NCBI RefSeq assembly: GCF_963676685.1
Contig: NC_092348.1
Coordinates: 14,296,867-14,360,866 of the forward strand
Length of the DNA stretch: 64,000 bases
Direction of reading: 5' to 3'
Source: Mytilus edulis
Taxonomy: Eukaryota; Mollusca; Bivalvia; Mytilida; Mytilidae
The translations under genes were made by a program, and so were the position numbers. Positions 31,904 through 44,151 of this stretch are shown here, one piece after another. The stretch's first letter is position 1, and each line of letters opens with the position of its first letter. Under the pieces are notes generated by a model. That model worked only from the letters and a program-made list of their open reading frames with translations, made no database searches and had not been told where the DNA came from.

Positions 31904-32295
31904 TAATACGCCAGACGCGTGTTTCGTCAACATAAGACTCATCAGTGATACTCATATAAAAAAAAGTTGGAAAGCCTAACAAGTATAAAGTTGGATTACC
32001 AAATTCCAAAAAGTTGTGCCAAATACGGTTCAGGTCATCTATGCCTGGGATAAAAAAAATCTTTAGTATTTCGAATAATTCATACTTTTGCAAACAATAA
32101 ATTTATAAAATGAGCACATACTTGATATTCGTGTCAACATCGAAGTGCTGACTACTGGGTTGGTGATATCCTCGGGAAAGAAACGTTCACCAGCAGTGGC
32201 ATCAACCCAGTGGTGTAGATAGTGGTTAAAGGTACCAGACTTATAATGTGATACGCCAGACGCGCGTTTCGTTAACATATGTCTCATCAAATGCC
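31904..32295 (-). repeat. ~350-bp repeat family A, one full and one partial copy
   Basis: In minus orientation it starts with ATACGCCAGACGCGTGTTTC and runs through CCAAATTCCAAAAAGTTGTG, CAACATCGAAGTGCTGACTA and GGCATCAACCCAGTGGTGTA. It then restarts with ATACGCCAGACGCGCGTTTC at about 32250. This is the reverse complement of the tandem copies at 47841-48548. Confidence 0.85.
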
Positions 32296-32399
32296 ACAGT
32301 GAGTTCGCTCTGACTTTGGTTTGACTTTTGATACCTATGATAGTTCATAGTTATTAATATACATATACTTTGATAAATAAAGATACCTATGATAGTTTA

Positions 32400-32745
32400 T
32401 AGTTACAGTGACGCGCAGATCAAAATAGGTAGAAAGCTAAACAATTATAAAGTTGAAGAGAATTGAGGACCAAAATTCCAAAAAGTTAATCTTTGCCTGG
32501 GATAAGAAATTCCTTAGTATTTCGAATAATTCATACTTTTGCAAACAGTAAATTTATAAAAATGACCACATACTTGATATTCATGTCAACAGCGAAGTGC
32601 TGACTACTGGGCTGGTAATACCCTCGGGGACGAAACTTCCACCAGCAGTAGCATTCACCAAGTGTTGTAAATACTTATCAAATGTACCTTGCTTATAGTT
32701 TGATACGCCAGACGCGCGTTTCGTCTACATAAGAAACCTTGTTCT
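32400..32745 (-). repeat. Repeat family A copy
   Basis: It contains GTTGAAGAGAATTGAGGACC, TTGCCTGGGATAAGAAATTC, AACAGCGAAGTGCTGACTAC and ACGCCAGACGCGCGTTTCGT in order, divergent from its neighbour at 31904. Confidence 0.8.
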
Positions 32746-33860
32746 ATTAGATAAACTAACTTGGAATTATGTTGTAGCATAGGCTTTAGTGTGTCATTTA
32801 CCAAAGTCATGTCTATTTGAATTTGACCTTTGATCCATATGATAGTAAACACTTGGGTGATTTGTGTTATTGTCATATGCGCATATAGCTCAGGTTGACC
32901 ATACTTTGTATACTGTTGCATCATGGCTGGGATTGTAAAATAAATCAAATTCAGATCACTTTCACCTTGAATTTGAACTTTGACCCCTCTAATATTAAAA
33001 TATTTTTTCTTTGTGTACAGTGCATAACTTGTGTACTGTAGCACTTCGATTGACCAAACTGTGTATGCAGACACATTAGCTTTTGTCAAATACCAGAAGG
33101 ATAGGTATAGATAATGGTGTATTGATGATACTAATACATACTACACAATATTTTAGCTAAACAAAAGGATACACACGACTGTGATAACACTTTATCATTA
33201 TTTAAAACCCGAACTCCAAGGCAAATTTTAAAAAGAAAAGTCCATGAGAATTTTAACGATATCAATCAACGAAAAACTGTCATTCTAAGTATAAGCGTTT
33301 TCCTATAATTGATAAAACCTGGTTTTCTAGTTATCTAAACCATCCACTCGTATGACAGATGTTTATAGTTCATTTATATTGACAACTTGGGATGGTTTTG
33401 GATATTCTTAAATGGAATTGTTATCTGTCCCCTATTAATCCGCGCTTGAAATATGATTTTTTTTTTTACAATTTAGTAGATTAAAATTATGCCAGAACCA
33501 TATTATTTAATTGCTCTGGCACTCTGATACAACCCTATTGGTTTTTAATTATATCCATATTGGCATTAGTAAGGGCAACAGTAAAATACCGGTATTCAAA
33601 TGTCATAAATCGTTTGAGAGAAAACAAATCCGTGTTACAAACTGAAACCGAGGAAAACTCATCAACTGTAAGAGGAAAGCAACGAAACAACAGAAACACT
33701 AACGTGCAACAACAACAAAACGACAATGCAACAAACATAGAAATGTACTTTTAGATAACAACTGCCACATTCCTGACTTGGTACAGAACATTCTAAGAAA
33801 ATATAGTGAGTTGAACCTGGTTATGTAGCTAGCCAAACCATGCGCTTAATGGCAATGTTA
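32746..33860. repeat. Cluster of decayed dispersed repeats
   Basis: 33090-33185 resembles 30665-30745 (ATACTACACAATA, ACACACGA). 33200-33370 and 33755-33850 carry AACCTGGTTTTCTAG / TCCTGACTTGGTACAG blocks of the AAAACGGAAAGTCC family. 33600-33750 is a CAACAGAAACAC / CAACAACAACAAAACGAC-rich part of the same element. No gene was recognised. Confidence 0.55.
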
Positions 33861-36800
33861 CATATACCGCTAAAATGCCAACATTGCATGGCAGGAATAC
33901 AGTACAAATAAATGCAAGAATACTTAGGACAGAGCAATTCATAAGTAAATGATATAATAGTACATTTCAACATGTTAACATCGGAATAACAACGAATACC
34001 TAAAATAGATTAAGGAAATAAAAACAGGATAATAGAATAACGAACTCTGTGTCACACGAATGTATCAAAGCCACACAAAGTGACGTCACAGGTAAATTAA
34101 AAAAAAAATAGACAAAAATCGGGATTAGGTTTGTAAATATGTTATTTTATGTATTTATAACAATTACAATACTATCAATATAGAATTGTGTTAGTAATTG
34201 TGCAACTTACTACACTATCGAACTAAGTCGGCCTTTTTCCAAATCAAACTGTGTAAAACAAATTAATCCTGTGCATATTGTTGCCTTAAACCTAAATCAT
34301 ACAAATGAAGTGAAATAAAGCAGAAACATATCTAAATGTTCCTGTAATATGGTATGGACGGTATTATACTTGTTGAAGAGGTATATTGTAACACCCTTCT
34401 TATATTGGTCCATTTCCTGATAGCTAAAGGCAGTAAGTAACAATAGTTAATATATTTTGCCTACAGCTGCTTATTTGCATAATTTGACATTTGAAAATTT
34501 GAACCAGACGAGAGGCATTTTTTTAAAACATGCAAACGATAACTACATGTATTTCTGAATATAAATGAGTCATATATTTGGTTAAATTATGTATACACAT
34601 CATGTACAAGTTCATCACATTAATTCCGTTATAGCAATCCACAGCGAAATATTATCTACACGGTAGACACAATATGTATTTTAAAAATTAAAATTACTGA
34701 GAAAAAGTCAATAACAATAACAACAATATTTTATTTTAAGAGGGTTTACACAGTTAGCTTTATAACTAATCTTCCCTGAGGTATCTTCATTGCAAAAACA
34801 TAAACCTAAAAAAATGCAAACATATACATAGCAAACATTAGTATCAAAAGTCAAATATAATGATAATGTTCAATACGACTGAACAAAATGTTATGCACAA
34901 ATAAAATTGATGAAATAATTAATATTCAATGTTTTTTCAACTTGGTTGATCAATTAATGATCTGTTTGTAATATTTCGTAATGATATATTATAGATAAAT
35001 TGTTCAACAAGTATGGTCCAGAATACATAAAAGATTTCTTGAACAATTCTATTTTTGATTAAGATAGGTTGATGTTTCCTTGAAAAGCATTTCTGAAGAG
35101 GTATGGATTTCTGTCAAAAACATATAAACAAAACTGCTATTATGATATTATGGGGCATCTTTTTTGTGTATTAAAATGTCATCACAAACTTGTGATATTT
35201 TATTCCCTGTTCAACTGTCATCCAGTTTATGTGTTTGAATAAGGACTTAGAAGTAGAGAAATGGTCTACTTCTAATATTATTTTGCAGTTATTTTTTTAT
35301 ATTTTAATAGTATAGAAACATAACCAGTAATTAACCATATCTTACTCAAGTAAACAACTTTATATACTTGATGGTATATTATCTTAGCCTTCCTATCAAT
35401 AAGAAAGTTTGTTTTCAAGAAACCAGTAAATCAATTTGTTTTACTGCATTAACGTAAAAATGAATTACTAATAAGTTTTTTTATAGGTAACTATATTCAA
35501 GTTGACTATTTTTACTTAAAACTATAAGTGATTTCCTAAATCAAGTATAACATTCAATTGAGTCATTTTAAGTAATTGCTTAAGCATTATAAATAATACT
35601 TAGTAGTTGTAAGTAATATCATTTCTCAAAATAATTTTAAAAAAAACTTAATTACAAAGTGATTATTTTTTATATAGAGTTTTCGTTTATAATTGATAAC
35701 CATTCAATGCTTCCCTTGAAAGAAATTTCAACCTCTAGGTGTTAACCTTCCTTGCAAACCTTTTTTACTAACATCCCCTGCAAAGTATATTAGAACCAAA
35801 CTGACCACACATGCATTAGGGTATCTATATAAGACAATGTGTCGATTACCACTGCTAATCAACACACATGCAAGTTTTTGGCAACAGTTTAACCCCCTCA
35901 AAATTCAATTATTTCAAGTTACAGATGTAAAAAGGAATTGAATTTTTCATCCACGTCTTCATATGGTACATCACATCGAGTTCAAGTGTTTCATAAAACA
36001 TAGAACATTTTGGGAGAATTTGGGTTTACATGTATTAGTTACATGGATAAATGGACAGATAGACAAGACTATATATTGATTTGTCATAATTTGCTGTTTC
36101 AAATTAATTCTAGGCCAGTGAGCGAAATCCATGTTGCTTTTAAAATGAATATTTTTAATGATAATTGGTCCTTTGGAGATAATTGCATTATGTTGCATCC
36201 GTGCAAAACTTATAACAATCATATGTAATGTCTTTTACCTGCAACGAAACCTAAACCCTTTATTATTATTACATACATGAGTATGATCCAAAACGTTTTT
36301 CCCCTGGAAAATAAAGAAAAGGAATTCCTTTCTATAGATCACAGTTTAACAACATGGGCAATAGTAGAAAAGTGTTTGTGAAGATTGAGGAGAAGGTTTA
36401 ACATTCTACATGGAAAGATCAGAACAAAACCAGAAAAAAAACCCAGTAAAAGTCATCACCGAGTGAGCAGTGCTACATAACGTTTAAGGGATAAATGGAA
36501 GAAGATGAAAATCAAACACAGCTTGATCTCCCTGTTGATTTAAGAAACATTGAGGTGAGAGGCGTCATATAGTTAAAAATTTTGAAGAATATAACCGAAA
36601 CCACTCTATTGGTCTCATTTTATTTCAAGCAATTAATGAATTAATACAATGTTAGTATGTACACATAAAGCACTTTTAACTTTCATGCATCTCCTGTTAC
36701 ACATTTTGCAGGATATAATTATAAATAAATAAATAGTGTACACATACATTCTTTTTACATTCATTCATCTCTTTCTCGTGTTTTTCAACTGCAGTTGAGT

Positions 36801-37290
36801 GTCTTCTTCAGAACAGGGATAGCTCTCTTTTCCTGTATCAGATCAGTTCCTCTAAGCAAAAGTTTATGTTTCTATTTTTTTTAGTTGTATGTTATCTTGC
36901 TTAAGGCACTTGGTCTGATACTCGTCTACAGCTTCCCTTCGTTTCATATCGGCTCAAGTTGAATAACAAATCATCTTCAACTACATGTATATCCATTGGT
37001 TGAGGACTCGACAAGTTCTCAGAAAAATTCTTAACACCTGTTAAAAGACGAACAATAATATTATGTTTAAATTATCCTACAACAAGCATAATATAGTAAT
37101 TTAAAGAGAAGAAATACATCTATATGTGTGTCCAAGTAGGTAACCGTTTTTATATTATTTATCATACCTCCCTTAAAGTTTTTTTTTAAATTGTTCACCC
37201 ATAACAAAGACTCGGTGGGATATTGTTTTTTCCCTATCTGTCTGTCCGTCCTACATTACTCTTCCTTATAGCAAGCCATTTTACTATTTA
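33861..37290. other. Intergenic, nothing recognised
   Basis: AT-rich DNA with only short chance frames. I see no conserved exon, RNA gene or element that I can support. Confidence 0.5.
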
Positions 37291-37299
37291 TTCTAACTT

Positions 37300-38500
37300 A
37301 AAGATATCTGATAAACTTTATAAGATTTATCATATAGATATATGATATCTTATTTAGTTTATGATATATCTTTCATAGTTTACAAGATATCCTATTTAGT
37401 TTATAAGATATTTTATTAATTATATGAGATATTTTATTAAGCATATAAGATACTAACATGAACATAATTACATATCTAATAAGTTATTTGAGATATCTCA
37501 TAAACTATATAAGATATCTCATAAACAATATAAGATATCTTATATACTATAAAACATATCTTTTGAAATTTTTACGGTTTCTCTTGTAATATCAGATATC
37601 TCATATAGTATAAAATATAATTTGTTAAATATCTCATATAAAATAAAAGATAACTAATGTAAAAAATATTTCAATATTTTATAAGTTATATGAGACACCT
37701 TATAAAATATATGAGATATCTTATAAACTATATAAGATAAAATATAAACTTAATAAGACATCTTTTATGAAAATGTAAAAAAATATTAATCATATAAGAT
37801 ATCTCACAAACTTTAAACAATATTTTTTATAGTGTATAAAATATCTGATATAATATTTAATATTATAAATGAAATATCTCATATAATATATAAGATATCA
37901 TATATCGTTTACTTTTTATAAGATGTCTTGTAAACTTTACATGATATATCATATACTGTATAAGATATCTTATAAAATATAAACGATATCTCTTATAATA
38001 TACAAGATATCTCATATAATATTTTATATGAAAAATCTCATATAATCTTTAAGATATCACATATAATCTTGAATTCATCAGGTATCTTGTAAACTTCATA
38101 TGGTATAGTATATATGATTAGATATATTATTAACTTTATAAGATATCTTATATTTCATAAGATATTTTCTAAAGATTATAAGATATCCTATAAAGTAAAT
38201 AAGATATTTTTTTAAGTAACTAAGATTATTTCTAAACTTTTGAAAACATCTTATTACATCAGATATCTTATAAAGTTAAGAAGATAACTTCTAAAAACAG
38301 AATTATATTAGATATCTTGTATATCATATGATATATCTTATATAGTATATGATATATCTTATATATTATATGATATATCTTGTATATTATATGATATATC
38401 TTATATAATATATTTGATACATTATATATAAAATGAAATATTTAACTATTTTTTTTAACAATTATTGTATAGTTTATGATATATATAATGCTGTTATATT
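37300..38500. repeat. GATATC-rich near-palindromic array
   Basis: At least eighteen GATATC hexamers occur in about 1.1 kb, mostly as TATAAGATATCTTATA or AGATATCTCATAAA. Locally they are spaced about 21 bp apart (for example 37480-37545). Because the core is self-complementary, the array can be read the same way on both strands. A short outlier lies at 63440-63510. Confidence 0.9.
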
Positions 38501-39177
38501 TACTTTAAAAGCTGTCAAGTTGATTTCTTTACAAGTGCACTAGTATTCTGTGAGTTTATCTTTCTCGTCGTCTGAAATGTGTTTACTTGTTGTATCATCA
38601 TACTCATTGATATAACTAGAAGACGTTGTATGATTACCAAAGAGAAAACTCTCCACAAGAGATAGAGAGTGAGTATGCGTTTGCCAATTTTTGGTAGAGA
38701 TCTAACATGGTTGTAATTTTGTATAACTTTATTTATATTTGCGTCCATCTCTTTTACTTTAGTAATATAATGATAATTACTTATACTTATGCCTCAACCC
38801 TGTAATAACATATTTATATTTCTAGTTTATTTTCTCAAAAATTGAAAACAACGATAATTTACTTTGCCATTGTAAAATACAATTTTTCATTGGTTTAAAA
38901 TCCAAACTTACAGGATTGATACCAAATTTGACAATATTGGCTAAACATAAAGGTACAAACACATATCTGTTTATATTTCTAGTGTATATATAAATTTGTA
39001 TATCCCTTCCATTATTAAAAAAGAAAAATATTGTTACATTGATATATTTATATGCTTCAATATAGCAAGCAACTGTTCGATCTTTCTTGCAAACCAATTA
39101 ACATCTATTGCCAGATTGTATCACATGCAACCTTAAGCCAATTAATAGTTTTAAAGCTTCTATAAAATCTTGATACA
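38501..39177. other. Intergenic; repeat remnant
   Basis: TATGATTACCAAAGAGAAAA followed by CTCTCCACAAGAG near 38628 is a fragment of the AGACC-type dispersed family. Nothing else was seen. Confidence 0.45.
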
Positions 39178-39460
39178 GGCAAAGTTCTGCTAGTACTTCT
39201 TTTTATTGGCAGCTATTTTATTTACTCCAATTAAAGATTTTGCAAATTTGATCTTATTTTAATGGTAGCCAATGACCAATATGTTTACTCTAGATTTGTA
39301 ATATATTTTATCATATTGGCATAGTTCTGCTAGTACTTCTATTTATTGGCAGCTATTTTATTTACTCCAATTAAAGATTTTGCAAATTTGATCTTATTTA
39401 AATGGTAGCCAATGACCAATACGTTCTCTCTAGATTTGTAATATATATTTTGTCATATCA
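39178..39460 (+). repeat. 140-bp tandem duplication
   Basis: AGTTCTGCTAGTACTTCTNT TTATTGGCAGC...ATGGTAGCCAATGACCAATA occurs at 39178 and again at 39318, more than 90% alike by eye. Confidence 0.9.
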
Positions 39461-40027
39461 AAGTTACAATAAAGAAGTAAAGGTCTAACTATGTGATAAG
39501 AAAGTGATATCTTCAAAAAATATCAGTTTTCTAATACAAAATACAGCTTTTGGTCTTTTTCACATAGAAGTTTCATTGTCATTAAACCAAATGCAAAGTA
39601 AAATGTGAAATTAAACTAGGTTACACTCGGTCACACTACATCAATATTGTCAGTGTTATTCTTGATTTTTTATTTTATCATGAGTCATTCTTTTTTTATC
39701 GCGAACTATATTGAACTATGTGTAAAGTTGTTCTAATCCAGACCATGTATGCAATATTTGCAACTGGAATAAAAAAAAACAATCCATCAATCATTCACTG
39801 ATTAATTCATTCATACATTTTCTTAGACGCAGGACGATTCAGAGCTTGGCATATTGTACACACTGGTGTCCAAGAAAAGTTATGAATTAACTAAAAACTG
39901 TTTCGACTGTGTTGATGAGCGGGAGGTTTGAAATGCCAATGTGGAATGAGGGTATATTGGAAAGGGATAGGAATATTGCCTTACAGACCAACTACGGAAT
40001 TGTAGCACCAATTGCCAAGGTTTCTTA

Positions 40028-40486
40028 GGTAGCAATACACGGTTAGAAGTTTAATTTCGCATTATGGCAATGGTGAATTTTTAAGATATGAAAGTTTTTG
40101 TACAATAAAATAGATTTTTAGATAGTTGAAGAATAATATAGACTTCCAAGTGGGTTTATATGAACATTTAGATTGTTTAAAGAATATTTTATATGCCATT
40201 TTTGATAGATAAATGTCTATGGTTTCAGGAAAAATATCACTCTAATTGATTGACATGTTCCTTGGGACCAAATTTTGGAGATTTCTGTGACATTTTCACC
40301 CCAACCCTTTTTTGTAATATTTTGTATCAAACAAATGCAGATTGTTGCCATGGTTACACAAAATAAGAAATATGCACATGGATACCACAAATATTAAGCC
40401 TTATATGTTAGAACGGAAGGGAAAGAGGGTGTTTAGAAATTAAGAGTGTCAGTTTTAAGCTATTTTCCTAACTGTGTATTGCTACC
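40028..40486. mobile_element. 459-bp MITE, PIF/Harbinger-type
   Basis: The left end is GGTAGCAATACACGGTTAG and the right end (reverse complement) is GGTAGCAATACACAGTTAG, a 19-bp TIR with one mismatch. TTA at 40025-40027 and 40487-40489 is the target duplication. A 3-bp TWA duplication and G-rich TIR start are the hallmark of PIF/Harbinger. There is no transposase frame inside, so it is non-autonomous. Confidence 0.85.
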
Positions 40487-40640
40487 TTATGTCTTGCTCT
40501 AAGAGGGCTACTAAAATGCAGAGAGCTTGACCAGGCGTGGTTGTGAATTTATACATTCCGCATTGTAAAACGGTCGAGCCCCTCTGGTAATGGTTTTACA
40601 GCCGATCGGGAAAAGACCAAAGTAGAATGATATATGTTTA

Positions 40641-40706
40641 CCACAGTTAGCCCTTATCATGAACATTCCATGACCACAGTTAGCCCTTAGCATGAACATT
40701 CCATGA
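40641..40706 (+). repeat. 33-bp tandem duplication
   Basis: CCACAGTTAGCCCTTATCAT GAACATTCCATGA is followed by the same unit with one change at 40674. Confidence 0.9.
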
Positions 40707-41269
40707 CCGCCAAGTAACAAAAAACATCATCATTCAACTGAAAGGTTAGTCTCCACTTTTTTGCACTTGTTTACTGATTATTTTAATGATCTGATTTGTA
40801 GGTTAATTAACACATGACCTATACGTGGATTACAAAGAAAAGACTTGTTACGTTTCCATTCCAGTTTGACATGTGACGCTTACTAAAAATTAAAATGCAA
40901 ATAAATTAATTTTACACATCTGTATGCATACCAACCTCGGCAAAAGAGAATGATTGATATTCAAATTTTGTTAATGAGTTAATAAAAAGGATAGCATACG
41001 TGTAAACTATCAAACATTGTCGGATCAGAATATGGCGAATTGAATCAGTTATGTAATACATGTGTATTTCATGATTTATTGTTTTGTTATAAATATAAAC
41101 ACATATACATGTTTGTAAATATAATATACTGACAGTTTTTCGTAAGATACATGTTCTTAGTTACAGAAGTTCACATGAGATACCATTTGGAATAAATGAA
41201 TAATAATAAGGATCAACATTTCAAAATAACGATTAGTCATTGTGTTAAAAAGGGAAATGTTGGAAATCC

Positions 41270-41370
41270 GTCATTAAGACAGTAACCGATCAACACACAA
41301 ATAACCAAAATACATCTAGAGCAAGACATAAGGAAATGGCAAAATACAGTCTTCAACAATTGGTTTTAGC
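41270..41370 (-). repeat. Dispersed repeat matching the MITE's empty target
   Basis: AGAGCAAGACATAAGG followed by AAATGGCAAA is the reverse complement of TTGCCA..TTTCTTATGTCTTGCTCT. That is the sequence obtained at 40015-40502 when the MITE and one TTA are removed. Confidence 0.6.
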
Positions 41371-42600
41371 ATATTTTATTGTTCAAAATAGAAAATGTAT
41401 CAGACACAAATTTTTGTAATGTTTTCTGAAAAATTATTTCTTCAACAAATAGGAGGTATCTAAACAACATGTCTAACAGTTAATCGTCGTTGGTCTTTTT
41501 ATCCTTATATAACTAAAAAGAATATCAAATTTAATGAATTAAAGTTAAGATATTGTATTCTATTTTTATCATTGACTATATTTACGGGGTTTATTTGTTA
41601 TTTATTACATTTACGGGATTTATAAAAAATGGGCGAATGAATAATATAAAGGCACCTTAAATATATGCCGTTATTGTTTAATCTTAAATAATTTAAGTTT
41701 TCTATCTTAAATTATTTGTGTTTCTTCAGTGATGCAACTTGTTGGTCCAAAATCAATTTGAATTTTTAAGGAACTAAATTTTAGTGCTTGAAAGAAACAT
41801 AACAAGACAAAAACCTTTTATTTACTAGCTAATACCGCCAGTACTTATTGAGCGAGATAAATAAAATTGATTTATTTTTTGTAAAGCACTTTAGCTGTCA
41901 AATGAGTTTTCGCTGATTTTTGAAGCCTGCCGATAGTCATATGACCCGATATACTCGTAAATATACAGATAAATAGACAGACAGACATTGTCTAGGTCTG
42001 GTTCATTTATGTCACAAAAATAAAAATGTCGTAAATAATCGTTTTAGCAGTTGAGAAATGTCTTTTCCTGACTAAATCAGCAAACGTAATGGGTCTCCCT
42101 GGTAGCACCCTTGTTTCACTTTTAGTTGACATTATTTGCGTACTAAAAACTGAACATGCAAATCACATATATAACCTATTTCATGCTAGGCATATTAAAG
42201 GTCGCATGAATAAGTATTCAAATAAGATTCACTTTCAAGACAAGAATACAACAGCAATATTCTAGCTATTTTTGATAAAATTGAATCAAACTTACTACTA
42301 TTAATGTACTACTATTCCAATATCATTTTCTTTTTTCCAGTTAACATGTTAAATATATCATTATATATATAATTTTTTTTGTAGAATGAAAATAAAGGTT
42401 TGCTATACTAGAAAAATTATAGATATATCCTGAAGTGACCTTTTCAAAAGATCAAGTAAACATTTTTTATGTAATTTTGATAAACAGAAAAGTGCATGTA
42501 ACATGTCTACATGGGTATAAACAAGACACAAGATGTATTCTATGCTGGAAAATAAAATTGTGTTATCGTTTTCAGTGGGCTTAATTGTTTGATTATGTAA
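41371..42600. other. Intergenic, nothing recognised
   Basis: AT-rich with short chance frames. It forms the 3' flank of the minus-strand galaxin-like gene. Confidence 0.5.
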
Positions 42601-42617
42601 ATGTAACAAAAAAAACC

Positions 42618-42623
42618 TTTATT
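42618..42623 (-). promoter_or_regulatory. Candidate poly(A) signal of galaxin-like gene 1
   Basis: AATAAA on the minus strand, about 85 bases after the TAG stop at 42709-42707, is the closest canonical hexamer in the right orientation. Confidence 0.5.
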
Positions 42624-42706
42624 TTCATTTCATTATAACCTTGATAAATTTCTGTTTCTGTGATATCTGTTTTCATACATGAATCTTAATAACAAATAAT
42701 TCACCA

Positions 42707-44151
42707 CTATAATCGGGTCACTTGTGGACGAGCCCTAAAAATATGACTTCTAACAGAAAAACTATTTCGTACATTCATTGGTTTGACGACTGGAGCTTTT
42801 GGTGTGAAGGCTGTAGCTATAGGTTTTGGCATGTAGATATTAGGTTTTGGTGTGAAGGCTGTAGCTATAGGTTTTGGCAGGAAGATATTAGGTTTTGGTG
42901 TGAAGCCTGTAGCTATAGGTTTTGATGTAGGGCCTATTGGTTTTGGTGTCATGCCTTGGAGTTTTGTTTTGTCTATACAGATACCAAAAACATGCGCTTG
43001 CTTCGGCACAACTTGTCCATGGCAACACAAGGATTCGTTTATATTGTAACCTTCTTTTCCACAACATCCATTTCCAGCAGGACTACTCAGATTACCATGG
43101 CAACATGTTTGCAGTGTAGCATTGTATGGTTTATCTCCACAACATGGAAGACCTGAAGCAGATTTATTCTTGCAACATTCAAGCTTCGGGTTATATGGAA
43201 TTTGTCCACAGCAAGATAGCTTAGGTCCCTCGTGAACGATACCTTTGCAGCAGGAACTTTCTAAATTATTATACGCTTTATTACCACAGCACATAAGCCC
43301 TATTTTATTCACCCCATTGCAACATTCTTTTGTTGGGTCGTAAGCCTTCTTCACACAACAATGCAAATTAGGTCCTTCAAATACATTACCCCCACAGCAC
43401 GTTTGAGTGGTTTTAGAGTACGCCTTGTCTATGCAACAATCCAGTCCGTCTATGTTCTTTCCTTCGCAACAATCAGATTTGGGGTCATATGTTTTTTGGC
43501 CACAACACGATGAGTTTGTTCCCGTATGCAAAATTCCTTTGCAGCAAGTATGCGTGTCTGGATTGTAATCTGTCGCCCCGCAGCATGGTTTTCCTCCTTG
43601 TGCTGATTTTTTTCGAACTATGCCATAACAGCATGATTGTAAGTTTGGATCATACGGAATGGGACCACAACATTTTAGTCCTCCAGGACTAATTATGACA
43701 CCATTACAACAACTGTGTTCTCTCGGATCATAAGCTTCATTTTTACAACACGACAAATCCCCAGGGGCATGGAGGGTGTCTTCACAACACGTTTCTAAAA
43801 GTGGGTGATACGTTTCAATGTCACAACATTTGTGATATGGTGTTGGCCTATCGGCAATTTTTTTATTACAACATAATTCAGTTTCTGGATTTATGAGCTT
43901 CTTGTCGCAACATGTGGCGTCGGGTTTTGGATATAATGTATCCACACAACAGGTCTCAGTTAATGGGTCATACGGCTTATTCTTACAACATGCAGTTCCT
44001 GCGCTTTTGGGGTACGGCGTGTTGTCACAACATACTTGAAGGGCGGCATTGTATGTTGCTAATCCACAACAAGGCCAACCGGCTGGGCTGGAGATAATAC
44101 CATCACAGCATGTTTCGTGGTCCGGATTGAAGAAACCATTCCCACATTTCT
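42707..44151 (-). CDS. Galaxin-like gene 1, main exon
   Basis: The acceptor TTTTATGTTTTAG|AG lies at 44152/44151 (minus strand). The exon encodes KKCGNGFFNPDHETCCDGII, then the full di-Cys array, and ends ARPQVTRL plus TAG at 42709-42707. The frame continues upstream to 44221 only through intron sequence. That hydrophobic stretch looks like a signal peptide but has no ATG. Confidence 0.9.

Noticed and set aside
33560..33754. Gln/Asn-rich small ORF
   Set aside because: It lies in a dispersed repeat whose other blocks recur at 17595 and 55715, and has no start context or splice partner.
36010..36228. 72-residue ORFs on both strands
   Set aside because: No recognisable motif, and mirror-image frames of this length are expected by chance over 64 kb.
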